Assembly: GCF_003369795.1 (NCBI RefSeq) | Contig: NZ_CP026730.1 | Location: 6,501,001 to 6,565,000 of the forward strand | Reading direction: 5' to 3' | DNA from: Streptomyces sp. CB09001 | Lineage (GTDB): Bacteria; Actinomycetota; Actinomycetes; Streptomycetales; Streptomycetaceae | Length of the DNA: 64,000 nt | In this document: positions 18,766 through 27,006 of the stretch, in pieces | Layout: the number at the start of each line of letters is the position of its first letter | Position numbering within the stretch: position 1 is the stretch's first letter | Notes under the pieces: model-generated | The model's database searches: none | Told to the model about the DNA's origin: nothing | What the model saw: the letters and a program-made list of their open reading frames with translations, nothing else | Program-made: the position numbers and the translations under genes

Positions 18766-19982
18766 CCGTCAAGGCCGCGGTGGTCCCCCTCGCCCTGGCC
18801 GTCCTGTCCGTCCAGGGGTGCAGCGCGCAGCCCGGTGAGGAGGAGCCTGCCGCGAAATCCTCGGGTCCCGCGGCGCCCTTCCTGGGCAACCGGGGCTACG
18901 CACTCCCGGACACTCCTTTCACCCGCGACGACTCGGTCGTCACCGCCACGTGCGGCATGGGCGCGCGCTACGCCGCGGTCACCGTCCGGGCCTGGGACCC
19001 CGAGACGTGGCAACCGCGCGCGGAACGGACCTTCCCCATTCCCGGCGACGCCGCGTTCACGAACCACGCGGGCGCGAAGAAGGTCAACAGCCCCCTCGTG
19101 GACCTCTGCGGTATGAACGCGGACAACCCGTCCCCCTACAAGGTGGCCACCCTGGAGTACATGGCACCCCGGGTTCGTGCACTCTTCGACCTGGCGTTCA
19201 CGCGCATGGCCGTGGTCCTCCGCGATCCCGGCAACACGGCGGACTCCCGAGTCGGTTACGTGGTGAGCGGCGCCGACCTCGACGAGGTCGAGCGGTTGAG
19301 CGGGGCGCCGGGTGCCGACGAACAGAACGCGGTGATGTCGCCGGACGGGCGCAGCGTGTGGTTCACGTACGCGGCAAAGGACGGCGGGCAGCGGATCGGC
19401 TCCCGGTCCACCGAGGGCTCCCACGACCTGTCCGACGAGGGCCCGGCCGCAGGGCACGACCTGCCCCTGACCGTCATGGGCAAGCCCCCACGCGCCGTCC
19501 AGGCGGACACGGTCCACCTCGCACCTGGCGGCCGACGGCTCACCGCCAAGGCACCGAAGGTCTTCGGGAACGTCTTCGACACCTGGAAATCCTCAGGAGC
19601 GCTCACCTCTCGTTCGGCGCACCGGGCGACCCTGCTCAGCGGGTGTGTGGGTGTCGTCGGCTGGACCGGCGACGACCGGGTGCTGTGCCGCACCTCGACC
19701 GGTACCTTTCGGGTCATGGACGCGCGCACCGGCCGGGCCTCGGGCGCCCCGATCAGCGTGGTGGGCCCGCACGACGGGAGGGTCGCGGAGGGGATGCTGG
19801 TGTCGCCGGACGGGAAGCGGTTCCTCGTCGCCGTCCACGAGCCCAACGCCCGGCGGAGCGACGACGCCTACGCGTATCGCAAGCCCGACTTCAGGGTGGT
19901 GCCAACCACAGGGAGCGGGGAGACGACCGGCGTGGTCAACGACCTCCTGGACACCTACACGGTTTTCCTGACCTGGTCGTAG
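18750..19982 (+). CDS. Lipoprotein of unknown function, beta-propeller-like
   Basis: A 410-residue lipoprotein. Starting at GTG 18750 gives a short signal (VKAAVVPLALAVLSVQGC) with lipid-bearing Cys at about residue 24; this start overlaps the membrane-protein gene by 16 bp, and the longer frame open from 17562 would be antisense to nothing useful. The mature part has repeated segments such as MSPDGRSVWFTYA and VSPDGKRFLVAV, which are typical of WD/PD40-like propeller blades. No catalytic motif. It probably forms a pair with the preceding membrane protein. Confidence 0.72.
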   Translation: MRSGLTVKAAVVPLALAVLSVQGCSAQPGEEEPAAKSSGPAAPFLGNRGYALPDTPFTRDDSVVTATCGMGARYAAVTVRAWDPETWQPRAERTFPIPGDAAFTNHAGAKKVNSPLVDLCGMNADNPSPYKVATLEYMAPRVRALFDLAFTRMAVVLRDPGNTADSRVGYVVSGADLDEVERLSGAPGADEQNAVMSPDGRSVWFTYAAKDGGQRIGSRSTEGSHDLSDEGPAAGHDLPLTVMGKPPRAVQADTVHLAPGGRRLTAKAPKVFGNVFDTWKSSGALTSRSAHRATLLSGCVGVVGWTGDDRVLCRTSTGTFRVMDARTGRASGAPISVVGPHDGRVAEGMLVSPDGKRFLVAVHEPNARRSDDAYAYRKPDFRVVPTTGSGETTGVVNDLLDTYTVFLTWS

Positions 19983-19985
19983 GGA

Positions 19986-20017
19986 CGGGCGCCGCAACAC
20001 CCGCCGGGCGGCGCCCG
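19986..20017. terminator. Bidirectional terminator hairpin
   Basis: CGGGCGCCG (19986-19994) and CGGCGCCCG (20009-20017) form nine perfect pairs around a 14-base loop between two convergent genes. Confidence 0.6.
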
Positions 20018-20032
20018 CCAGGAAGCACGGCA

Positions 20033-21499
20033 CTACGGCATGGCGGCCTTTCGCTCCGCATCGGTGAGGGGTGGTCCTTGCAGGTGCGGTCTCCTGGGAC
20101 CGATGAACATGGGGATGAGCATGTCGGGCGAGAACAGCCGGGTCGCTGGTCGCTCCAGGCTCATGACGTCCAGCAGGGCAGCCATGGCGCGCGGATTGCG
20201 TGCGCCGGTCTCCACGGCTCTGTCCACGAAGCGGGCGAGGAGACGTTCGACGCCGTTGGGCCGGGTGTCGGTGGCTCCGGGATACAGGGCGTCCTGGCCG
20301 ACGGCCAAGTCCCAGGCGGCGGCCACCGGTCGGGCGGCGGCACGCTGAAGGCGCCGCGCGAGGCCCGGATGTCCCGGCCCGGCCGCGCCGAGCGTGTCGC
20401 GGACGGCGAGGGCACACTGGGCGGCGACGGTCAGACCATGCCCGTAGACGGGGTTGTAGCCGGCGATGGCGTCGCCGAGGACGAGGAAGCCGTCCGGCCA
20501 GTGTCTGACCTGCTCGTAGTAGCGACGGCGGTTGGCCGTTGCTCGGGTGGTGATGACGTCCCCGAGTGGCTCGAGGCCCTTGACGAGTTCGCCGATGACG
20601 GGATCGTCGAGACTGAGTGCGAACTCGACGAAGGCGTCGGGATCGTCGGTGGGTTCACCGCCGCGGGTGCCGGCCAGCGTGACGATCCAGCGGTTTCCCT
20701 CGATGGGCAGGATGATGCCTCCCCGCCCGGGTGCCTTGGCCGGGTTGGCCTGCACGTTCACGAGGGGGAAGTCGATGTGCCGGGCCGCCTCGGGGGCGCG
20801 GTAGAGACGGGTGGCGTAGGCGACGCCGGCGTTGACCTCTCGCTCCGTGACGCTCGGCGCTCCCAGCTCGGTGAGCCATCGCGGAGCGCGGGACCCGCGG
20901 CCCGACGCGTCGACGACCAGGTCCGCGCGCAGGGTGCTTTCCTCGGCTCCGGCACCGGCACTGGCACCGGTATCCGCACTGGCACTGGCGTCGGCGTCGG
21001 CGTCGGCGTCTGAGCCTGCGCGTATGTGCACGCCGGTGACCGCCCTGGCGTCGCCTTCGAGGCCGAGTGCGATGGTCTCCTGGCAGAGTGTGATGCGTTC
21101 GTCGGCCAGGACGCGGCTTCGCAGGACGGAGTCGAGGAGGTCGCGGGAGCAGACCAGGTTGCGGTGATGGGTGGAGGTGAAACGGCGGAACCACACTTCG
21201 TTGGGGGCCCGGGAGACCATCTCGCCCATGATGTGCACCAAACGGCCCCCGCGGGCGACGATCTCACCGGTGAGACCGGGGAGGAGCTCGTCGAAGGCCT
21301 TGACTCCTCCGCTCCACACCAGGTGTGCGTGGCGGGCCTGGGGAACGCCCCTGCGCGGTTCGGGCCCGTCGGGGAGGCGGTCGCGTTCGACGACGGTGAC
21401 GTCGGCGAAGTCCGCGAGGGCCGCCGCGGCGAGCAGACCGGTGGCACTGGCGCCGATGACCACTGCGGTGGGCCGGCGGGTGACGGTTCCTTCAGCCAT
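20033..21499 (-). CDS. FAD-dependent monooxygenase/hydroxylase
   Basis: A 488-residue flavoprotein of the UbiH/PHBH type. The N-terminal FAD motif is VVIGASATGLLAAAAL, followed by VTVVERD; the mid-protein LVVDASGRGSRAPRWL and the C-terminal VLGDAIAGYNPVYGHGL complete the FAD site. Residues about 163-185 are an acidic Ala/Asp/Ser/Gly tract encoded by ten 6-bp repeats, an insertion relative to the fold. It is last in a four-gene operon; its start overlaps the membrane-protein gene by 8 bp. The substrate is unknown; a lipid- or isoprenoid-type compound is possible given the membrane partner. Confidence 0.88.
   Translation of the reverse strand: MAEGTVTRRPTAVVIGASATGLLAAAALADFADVTVVERDRLPDGPEPRRGVPQARHAHLVWSGGVKAFDELLPGLTGEIVARGGRLVHIMGEMVSRAPNEVWFRRFTSTHHRNLVCSRDLLDSVLRSRVLADERITLCQETIALGLEGDARAVTGVHIRAGSDADADADASASADTGASAGAGAEESTLRADLVVDASGRGSRAPRWLTELGAPSVTEREVNAGVAYATRLYRAPEAARHIDFPLVNVQANPAKAPGRGGIILPIEGNRWIVTLAGTRGGEPTDDPDAFVEFALSLDDPVIGELVKGLEPLGDVITTRATANRRRYYEQVRHWPDGFLVLGDAIAGYNPVYGHGLTVAAQCALAVRDTLGAAGPGHPGLARRLQRAAARPVAAAWDLAVGQDALYPGATDTRPNGVERLLARFVDRAVETGARNPRAMAALLDVMSLERPATRLFSPDMLIPMFIGPRRPHLQGPPLTDAERKAAMP
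20951..21010. repeat. Ten-unit hexamer repeat inside the monooxygenase gene
   Basis: Ten 6-bp units (GGCACC, GGCACT, GGTATC, CGCACT, then four identical GGCGTC) in perfect register. Being a multiple of three, copy-number changes would preserve the frame and alter only an Ala/Asp/Ser/Gly linker of the encoded protein. Confidence 0.9.
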
Positions 21500-22682
21500 G
21501 GTGATGCGCGCTTTCTGTGCTGGTCATGCGTCGGCGGACGTCTTGGAGAATGCGGGGCCGGTGCAGGGCGGACGCGATGCCTTCGATGTGGCCGCCCACG
21601 ACCGCGCCTCCCCGCGGCCCCTGGAGGTGGGCGACGGGGGGCCCGCCCTGCTGGTAGGTACTGACAGCGGCACTGATCGTGATGGCTCCGGCGACTCCGT
21701 CCGCGTCCGGGTCGCCGGACCCGGCCTGTGCGGCTTCGCGGGCCTGCTGGTGGAGGACCGGGTCGAGGTAGGGACCGAGCACGCGCAGGGCGTCGTGGAT
21801 GCGCTGCCGTCGTTGCAACAGGCGCAGGTCGAGTGGAGCCCACGGTCCGAAGCGTGCTTCCGCTGCCGCCGGGGTGAGGCTGCGCAGGGCGTGCCACAGC
21901 GGGGCGAGCCGACGGTACTCGCGCCGGTCCCGTATCCATTTCTGCAGGAAGGGCCCGGCCTGGGGGACGATGAAGCCGAGTGCGACGAGGGCGGCTTCCA
22001 TGAGCGCGAACGGGGGCGCGGTCCGGGTGCTCAGTACGTCCCAGTCGTGTCCCGACCAACGGGCTCCGATCGCGGCCAACTTCGCTCCGTCGAAGACGAG
22101 TCCCGACGCGAACCCCAGTTGCAGGAACACCACTCCGGCCTTCAGCCAGCGGTTGACCACTTCGGGGAACCACTTCCACAGCATGGAGACCGCCACGAGG
22201 GACGACACCATGTGCGCGGCGATGTAGAGCAGGATGTGCTCGCGCATCCAGGGGGTGCCGGCGTAGTAGGTGTCCAGGTCGTAGACGCGTGCCGTGGGGA
22301 CGTCGGCCAGGACGAACGTCAGCCACAGGACGGCGACGATCCCCGCGTAGATCCAGTAGATGCGGCGGATTCTGCGCCGGCGTCTCACCGACGGTGCCTC
22401 CCGCCAGCGCATGATCATGGTCAGGCCGGTGGCGCAGAAGGCGGTGAGGAAGGAGTAGGCCCAGGGGGAGGCGATGTTCGGTATTCCCGTGAGGACGTTG
22501 AGCCGTTCTATGTTGACCGGGGTGATCACGACCAGGACGGCGGTGGCCCAGACCAGCAGCAGGGTGGTCGCCCTGACGTCCGGGTCGCGCGAGGCCCGCA
22601 GGAACGTGGGGAGCTTCAGCACGAGGGCCAGCGCCAGCAGCGCGGTGGGCAGGATGTAGGGAACGTGGAAGGACGGGCTCAT
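21492..22682 (-). CDS. Integral membrane protein, MAB_1171c-like putative transporter family
   Basis: A 396-residue protein with about seven hydrophobic segments in the first 240 residues (IIPTALLALALVLKL-like first segment, TTLLLVWATAVLVVIT, AYSFLTAFCATGLTMIM and others) and a cytoplasmic C-terminal part rich in Arg and Gln. The pattern and neighbours match the actinobacterial family named after MAB_1171c. ATG 22682 is chosen: it overlaps the protease stop as ATGA and gives the first membrane segment directly. Transport activity for this family is a database label, not shown here. Confidence 0.82.
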   Translation of the reverse strand: MSPSFHVPYILPTALLALALVLKLPTFLRASRDPDVRATTLLLVWATAVLVVITPVNIERLNVLTGIPNIASPWAYSFLTAFCATGLTMIMRWREAPSVRRRRRIRRIYWIYAGIVAVLWLTFVLADVPTARVYDLDTYYAGTPWMREHILLYIAAHMVSSLVAVSMLWKWFPEVVNRWLKAGVVFLQLGFASGLVFDGAKLAAIGARWSGHDWDVLSTRTAPPFALMEAALVALGFIVPQAGPFLQKWIRDRREYRRLAPLWHALRSLTPAAAEARFGPWAPLDLRLLQRRQRIHDALRVLGPYLDPVLHQQAREAAQAGSGDPDADGVAGAITISAAVSTYQQGGPPVAHLQGPRGGAVVGGHIEGIASALHRPRILQDVRRRMTSTESAHHHG

Positions 22683-23290
22683 GACAGCAGGTGCCCGCCG
22701 CGGTTGCTCAGGGACAGATTGATGCGGCCTTCCACGGTGTCCGCGCTGACCGGGCCCTGCGCGTAGCGGCCCTTCATCCAGGTGCGGACCTCCCGGCCGA
22801 ACAGCAGCCCGAACGTCTCGGCATCCGCCTCGTGGTCCTCGCGCGATTCGGCACGGGCCGCGACGGCGAGGAGCGCGTCCGGGGGTACCTCGTGCGCTGC
22901 GAGGATCTGTTCGACGGCCCGCTCGATCACTTCCCCGGCCTGCTCGGTGGGCAGCGCTCGGGCGGCGGTGGGCATCCCCGCCACGTGGTGTCCGCAGTCC
23001 CCCTGCTCCTCGTGCCACAGCTCATGGCCCAGAATGACCAACTGAGCCTCGGGAACCGTGTGTTCCTCCACCACGATGATGGAGTGGTCCCCGCAGTCCA
23101 GGCGCATGCCGGAGACGGGAATGTCCGGCGGGAACCCCCGGAACACGAGGCGGATCGGCCGACCGGAGCGTGCGCTCATGGCCTCGCAGAAGGCTTCCAT
23201 GACCCCCCTGGGCTCGGCCGGCCGCCGAATGGCCCCTGCCGTGTGCCGGCCCAGGACGGAGAGTAAGGACTTCATCGCCTTGGTGCTCAC
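22679..23290 (-). CDS. ImmA/IrrE-like HExxH metallopeptidase
   Basis: A 203-residue protein with the zinc-peptidase motif HELWH at about residue 88 (LVILGHELWHEEQGDCGHH), preceded by DCGDHSIIVVEE. It matches the small toxin-like or ImmA-like proteins that travel with XRE repressors. Such proteases can cleave or relieve a partner repressor. The start codon overlaps the upstream XRE gene, and its stop overlaps the membrane-protein gene (ATGA on both sides), so the three products are made together. Confidence 0.85.
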   Translation of the reverse strand: MSTKAMKSLLSVLGRHTAGAIRRPAEPRGVMEAFCEAMSARSGRPIRLVFRGFPPDIPVSGMRLDCGDHSIIVVEEHTVPEAQLVILGHELWHEEQGDCGHHVAGMPTAARALPTEQAGEVIERAVEQILAAHEVPPDALLAVAARAESREDHEADAETFGLLFGREVRTWMKGRYAQGPVSADTVEGRINLSLSNRGGHLLS

Positions 23291-23895
23291 TGCTCGCGAC
23301 CTCCGTCCGGGGGTACGACGGACCGCAGGACGCCTTCAAGAAGGCGCTCCAACTGCTCGCGGGTCAGGGAACCGTGCGCGCGCAGGTCGGCGGACCTCAC
23401 GCCGTACCGATCCATCAGGGCGAGCACGGGATCGTTCTCGGGGTGTTCCAGACTGTGCAGGACGGGGAGCAGGACGCGGTTGAGCGCGTCGGTGGCCGAC
23501 GCGGTGAAGAACGCTTCCCCCTCCTCGACCCCGAAGTACTCGACGAGCCCGTGCAGAAGCTCGACGCTGGGCACCTTCTTGCCGTCGCAGACCTGCCGGG
23601 CCCAGTACCCGGAGACACCGAGCCGCCCGGAGATGTCCGAGGCCAGCTCGGACATGCGTTTGCCGGTCGCGGCCATCTCGGCCTCGGCGAGCGCGGCGAT
23701 CCGCGTCCGGACCCGGTCGTTGACCGGGTCGTCCGGTGGTACGCCACCCTGGAGCAGGATGCGGACGGTGTACACCGGCAGGGCCGTCCTGGCGGCGAGT
23801 TGCGCTGCGTCCAGCAGCTTCGAACGGGCTTCCTTCCCCTGGACGACCTTGTCGAGACGCCGCAAGGTTTCGGAGAGAGGAGAAGGTGATGCCAC
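23287..23895 (-). CDS. XRE family transcriptional regulator
   Basis: A 202-residue protein. A helix-turn-helix covers about residues 75-130 (MSELASDISGRLGVSGYWARQVCDGKKVPSVELLHGL, read in parts), preceded by 70 residues of helical sequence. The pattern is that of XRE regulators at the head of MAB_1171c operons. GTG 23895 starts the frame. It leads a translationally coupled set with an HExxH protease, membrane protein and FAD monooxygenase; regulation through cleavage by the protease is a reasonable guess. Confidence 0.8.
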   Translation of the reverse strand: MASPSPLSETLRRLDKVVQGKEARSKLLDAAQLAARTALPVYTVRILLQGGVPPDDPVNDRVRTRIAALAEAEMAATGKRMSELASDISGRLGVSGYWARQVCDGKKVPSVELLHGLVEYFGVEEGEAFFTASATDALNRVLLPVLHSLEHPENDPVLALMDRYGVRSADLRAHGSLTREQLERLLEGVLRSVVPPDGGREQ

Positions 23896-23987
23896 CGTTG
23901 CACTCCCGGTCGGGGGCTGACGCCTGGTGTCGCTGACGGGACCCTATGTGATGAACACGGCGAGGGGCAACGGTCGTTGAGTGCGGA

Positions 23988-24971
23988 TCACCGATGCTTG
24001 TCCGGATCGGACACCGGCGGTGTCTTCGCCGAGCCGGGCTCCGAGCCGGGCTGGGGGGCGGGCTGCGAGCCGGGCTGCGAGCCGGGTTCCGAGCCGGGCT
24101 GCGGGGCGAGGAACGGTTCGAGGAGGCGAAGCAGCCCTTCGGGACGATGCAGCGGGATGATGTGCCCGCAGTCCTCGATCACATGGCCGACCAGGTGATC
24201 GGCGACCGGCCGCAGCTGCCGTTCCAGGGCCCGGCCCACCGGATGGGCGCCGACGGCCATGGTGGGGACGGTCAACCGTCCACCGTCGACGGCCTCCGCG
24301 ATCTGCTCGCCGCTCGTGGGCAGCGCTCGGTAGTACGAGAAGGCGCACCGCAAGGCATCGGTCCCGGTGTACGCCCGCACGAAGGCGTCCCGAACCGCAT
24401 GATCCACGCCCTCCCCGAGGGAACCGGCGCCCAGAAACCAGTCGACGTACTGCGCCTCGTGCCCGGTCAGCACCGTCTCCGCGAGACCGGGCACCGCATG
24501 GAAGCCGAACCACCAGGGCGCCCCCTGCGCGAGAAACTCCTCGCCCCCCGGCAGCCCGCCCAGCAGCGACTCCATGACGACGAGCCGCCTGACGAGGTCC
24601 GGCCGACGCATGGCGAGAAGGAACGCGGGCGGCGTTCCGGCATCGATTCCCACGACGTCCGCCGAGCGCACTCCGAGGGCCTCCAGCAGCGCTTCGGCAT
24701 CGCCCGCGAGTGTGCCGGCGTCGTAGCCGTCCGCCGCGCGCGTACTCGCCCCCGCGCCTCGCATGTCCGGTGCGATCACTCGGTGGTGTTCGGCGAGGGG
24801 GCCCATGACACGGGTCCACAGTCGCCAGGTGTGCGGAAAGCCGTGCAGCAGCAGCAAGGCGGGGCCCTCGCCGAGGAGGGCCACGTTGAGTTCGACGCCG
24901 TTGACTGCGACGCGCCGGAGTTCGACGCCTTGGGGCTGGAGAGGGGAGGGGAGGGGCGAGACGACGGCCAC
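23988..24971 (-). CDS. Alpha/beta hydrolase, epoxide hydrolase-like
   Basis: A 327-residue hydrolase. The oxyanion motif LLLHGFPHTWRLW and the nucleophile region VVGIDAGTPPAF (Asp in place of Ser) point to the epoxide hydrolase/dehalogenase branch; the catalytic His is probably in EDCGHIIPLHRP. The last 30 residues are a Pro-Gly-Ser-Glu/Gln tetrapeptide repeat encoded by 12-bp DNA repeats, with no counterpart in the family. It is divergent from an HxlR regulator with a shared palindrome between the starts. Confidence 0.88.
   Translation of the reverse strand: MAVVSPLPSPLQPQGVELRRVAVNGVELNVALLGEGPALLLLHGFPHTWRLWTRVMGPLAEHHRVIAPDMRGAGASTRAADGYDAGTLAGDAEALLEALGVRSADVVGIDAGTPPAFLLAMRRPDLVRRLVVMESLLGGLPGGEEFLAQGAPWWFGFHAVPGLAETVLTGHEAQYVDWFLGAGSLGEGVDHAVRDAFVRAYTGTDALRCAFSYYRALPTSGEQIAEAVDGGRLTVPTMAVGAHPVGRALERQLRPVADHLVGHVIEDCGHIIPLHRPEGLLRLLEPFLAPQPGSEPGSQPGSQPAPQPGSEPGSAKTPPVSDPDKHR
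24031..24102. repeat. Six 12-bp tandem repeats encoding the hydrolase tail
   Basis: Six units based on GAGCCGGGCTGC in register, with small changes. They encode PGSE/PGSQ/PAPQ tetrapeptides at the C-terminal end of the hydrolase. Confidence 0.9.
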
Positions 24972-24986
24972 AGGTACTCCTGCGTG

Positions 24987-25023
24987 TAGTTACCAATGGT
25001 GACAACAGAACGATAGGTAACTA
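24987..25023. promoter_or_regulatory. HxlR-type operator between hydrolase and regulator
   Basis: Perfect arms TAGTTACC (24987-24994) and GGTAACTA (25016-25023) with a 21-bp spacer, in an AT-richer divergent promoter. Confidence 0.6.
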
Positions 25024-25071
25024 AGCTGAGCGATCCCAGACCGCACTTCCGCGACAGGTGGTGAGCTCCAG

Positions 25072-25476
25072 GTGACCTCCTCGACGTCACGCCCTCCGAA
25101 CGCCCCCCGGGGAGACCTGTTCGACCCGCAGTGCCCCACCCGCCGCCTCCTCGACCGGATCGGCACCAAGTGGACGTCCATGGCCGTCAAGGTGCTGGCG
25201 GAGGCCTCCCCGGAGGAGGTGCGCTTCGCGGAACTGCAGCGCCGGATGACCGGCATCTCGCAGAAGATGCTGTCGGCCACCCTCCAGGGCCTCACCCGCG
25301 ACGGCCTGGTCGGCCGCCGGGTCGAGGCGACGGTCCCGCCACGCGTGTACTACCGGCTCACCCCGCTCGGCCGGACGCTGGAGGAACCGCTGGCCGCACT
25401 CCGTGAGTGGGCCGAGGCGCACATGAGTGAAGTGGACCGGGCCAACCAGCGCAGTCGGGAAGACACGGCCGACTGA
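25072..25476 (+). CDS. HxlR family transcriptional regulator
   Basis: A 134-residue HxlR protein. FDPQCPTRRLLDRIGTKWT-like opening with the conserved Cys, the recognition helix LQRRMTGISQKMLSATLQG and the wing VPPRVYYRLTPLGRTLEEPL are all intact. The GTG at 25072 follows CCAGGTG. It is divergent from the epoxide hydrolase-like gene; the TAGTTACC/GGTAACTA repeat in the spacer is the likely binding site. The N-terminal Cys is the usual redox or electrophile sensor of the family. Confidence 0.92.
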   Translation: MTSSTSRPPNAPRGDLFDPQCPTRRLLDRIGTKWTSMAVKVLAEASPEEVRFAELQRRMTGISQKMLSATLQGLTRDGLVGRRVEATVPPRVYYRLTPLGRTLEEPLAALREWAEAHMSEVDRANQRSREDTAD

Positions 25477-25490
25477 GGCTCGCGCCTCGG
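25473..25490. terminator. Short hairpin between convergent genes
   Basis: CTGAGGC-TCGC-GCCTCGG, seven pairs including one wobble, overlapping the HxlR stop codon; it faces the SDR gene 34 bp away. Confidence 0.4.
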
Positions 25491-25523
25491 GAGGGACCGT
25501 TGAGGCCGGATGCTGGGTGGCCG

Positions 25524-26354
25524 TCACCGCCCCGGCGCGGCGGCGGGCTCGAGGTCACTGACGTCGCGAAATCCCATCCGGCGGTTGAGGGCGCCCGTGA
25601 GGCGCGTGACCGTGGTGCGGGGAAGCACCCGCGACGCCCAGACCCCGACGCGCTGGGACGCCCGTCCGGGGAAGGAGACGGCCCGGCCCCGGGCGAAGGC
25701 GTCGAGCGTCCTGGCGGCCACGTCGGCCGGGGCATCAGTGAACCTGGGATTCATGGACGCGGTCGTACCTTCGAAGAACCCCGTGGCGGTCGCTCCCGGG
25801 TGCGCCGCCATCACGCGTACGCCGGTGCCACGCACCTCCTCGGCGAGCGCCTCGGTGAACGACAGTACGAACGCCTTGGTCGCGGCGTAGCTCGCCTGGT
25901 ACGGCATGGGCTGGAAGGCGGCGGTGGAGGCGATGTTGACGATGCCGCCACGGCCGCGTTCGACCATGCGGGCACCCAGGAGGTGGACCAGCCCGACCAG
26001 CGCGGTGACGTTCACGTCGACGGACTGGAGGTTGGGCGCGAGAGGCCGGCCGAGGAAGGGCCCCACGGCCCCCATCCCCGCGTTGTTGACCAGGAGATCC
26101 ACGTCAAGACCGAGTCCGTCGACGGCATCGAGGACCCGCTGCGGCGACCGCCGGTCGGACAGGTCCGCGGCGATCACGTCGACCCGGACGGAATGCGTGG
26201 CCCGGATCTCGTCGGCGAGGGCGCGAAGCGCGTCGGCCGAGCGAGCGACGAGGACCAAGTGCGCGCCCCGTGCGGCGAGTTCGCGTGCGTAGGCCTCGCC
26301 CAGCCCCTTGGACGCGCCGGTGACCAGGGCGGTGGTGTTCGTGTAGTCGTGCAT
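25524..26354 (-). CDS. Short-chain dehydrogenase/reductase
   Basis: A 276-residue classical SDR. The cofactor motif TGASKGLGEAYA (residues 12-23), NNAGMG near 90, the catalytic Ser in IASTAAF and YAATK (Tyr and Lys) are all present; a basic residue at VARS suggests NADP(H). The substrate is not readable. It is divergent from a MarR regulator, and three GAGCCTC-core palindromes lie in the 146-bp spacer, so it is probably the regulated partner. Confidence 0.93.
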   Translation of the reverse strand: MHDYTNTTALVTGASKGLGEAYARELAARGAHLVLVARSADALRALADEIRATHSVRVDVIAADLSDRRSPQRVLDAVDGLGLDVDLLVNNAGMGAVGPFLGRPLAPNLQSVDVNVTALVGLVHLLGARMVERGRGGIVNIASTAAFQPMPYQASYAATKAFVLSFTEALAEEVRGTGVRVMAAHPGATATGFFEGTTASMNPRFTDAPADVAARTLDAFARGRAVSFPGRASQRVGVWASRVLPRTTVTRLTGALNRRMGFRDVSDLEPAAAPGR

Positions 26355-26424
26355 GGGTGAGTGCTTTCTGTGCGGGGGATGAAGTGCGGCTCGAAGAAGG
26401 CATGGAGCGGCCCGCAGGCAGATG

Positions 26425-26478
26425 CTTCGAGCCTCGAACCAATTGCCTGAGCCTCAACATACACTTCGAGCCTCGAAG
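26425..26478. promoter_or_regulatory. Three phased palindromes, MarR operator region
   Basis: TTCGAGCCTCGAA occurs at 26426-26438 and again at 26465-26477; a shorter TGAGCCTCA lies between at 26448-26456. Centres are at 26432, 26452 and 26471, about two helical turns apart. All share the core GAGCCTC. Confidence 0.75.
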
Positions 26479-26500
26479 TAAATAGGCGTACGATGGGTCC

Positions 26501-26932
26501 ATGACGCGAAGCACCCTCGAGGCGGCGGTGGCGGCGAACCACGAGCTCTTCATGCAGACCGGCGACCGGATCGAGGCCGTCCTGGCGGAGCACGGCCTGA
26601 CCCCCGCGACCGCGCAGGCCCTCTGGGCCATCGACCCGGACCAGGCGCCGCCCTCGATGAAGACCTTGGCCGGCCGCCTGTACTGCAACGCGCCCAACCT
26701 CAGCTTCGTCATGAACCAGCTCACCGACCGCGGCCTGGTCGCACGCTCCGCCGACCCCGCCGACCGCCGCTCCCGCATCGTGGCCCTGACGGAGGACGGG
26801 CGCCGCGTGCGGGCGGCGGTCATCGAGGCGACGCTGGCGCTGACGCCCTTCGCCCGGCTGGGGGACGAGGAGCTGCGCCGGCTGGTGGATCTCCTGGGAA
26901 AGGCCCTCGACCCGGCCGCGGAGGAGACCTGA
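26501..26932 (+). CDS. MarR family transcriptional regulator
   Basis: A 143-residue winged-helix protein. The DNA-binding part at residues 45-95 reads MKTLAGRLYCNAPNLSFVMNQL then the wing DRGLVARSADPADRRSRIVALT, which is the MarR hallmark (DxRxxxxxLT). It probably binds the three palindromes upstream and represses itself and the SDR gene. The ligand is unknown. Confidence 0.92.
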   Translation: MTRSTLEAAVAANHELFMQTGDRIEAVLAEHGLTPATAQALWAIDPDQAPPSMKTLAGRLYCNAPNLSFVMNQLTDRGLVARSADPADRRSRIVALTEDGRRVRAAVIEATLALTPFARLGDEELRRLVDLLGKALDPAAEET

Positions 26933-26970
26933 GATCAGGCGGGACGGCCGCCCGCGGCACCCTGGTGAGG

Positions 26971-27006
26971 TGCGTGAGGTGCGTGAGGTGCGTGAGGTGC
27001 GTGAGG
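26971..27006. repeat. Four tandem 9-bp repeats TGCGTGAGG
   Basis: Four exact copies in a row, with a partial unit on each side, in the 255-bp space between the MarR gene and the next gene. In the opposite strand they would read as CACCTCACG. Nothing else is evident in this spacer except the probable promoter region of the downstream gene. Confidence 0.9.
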
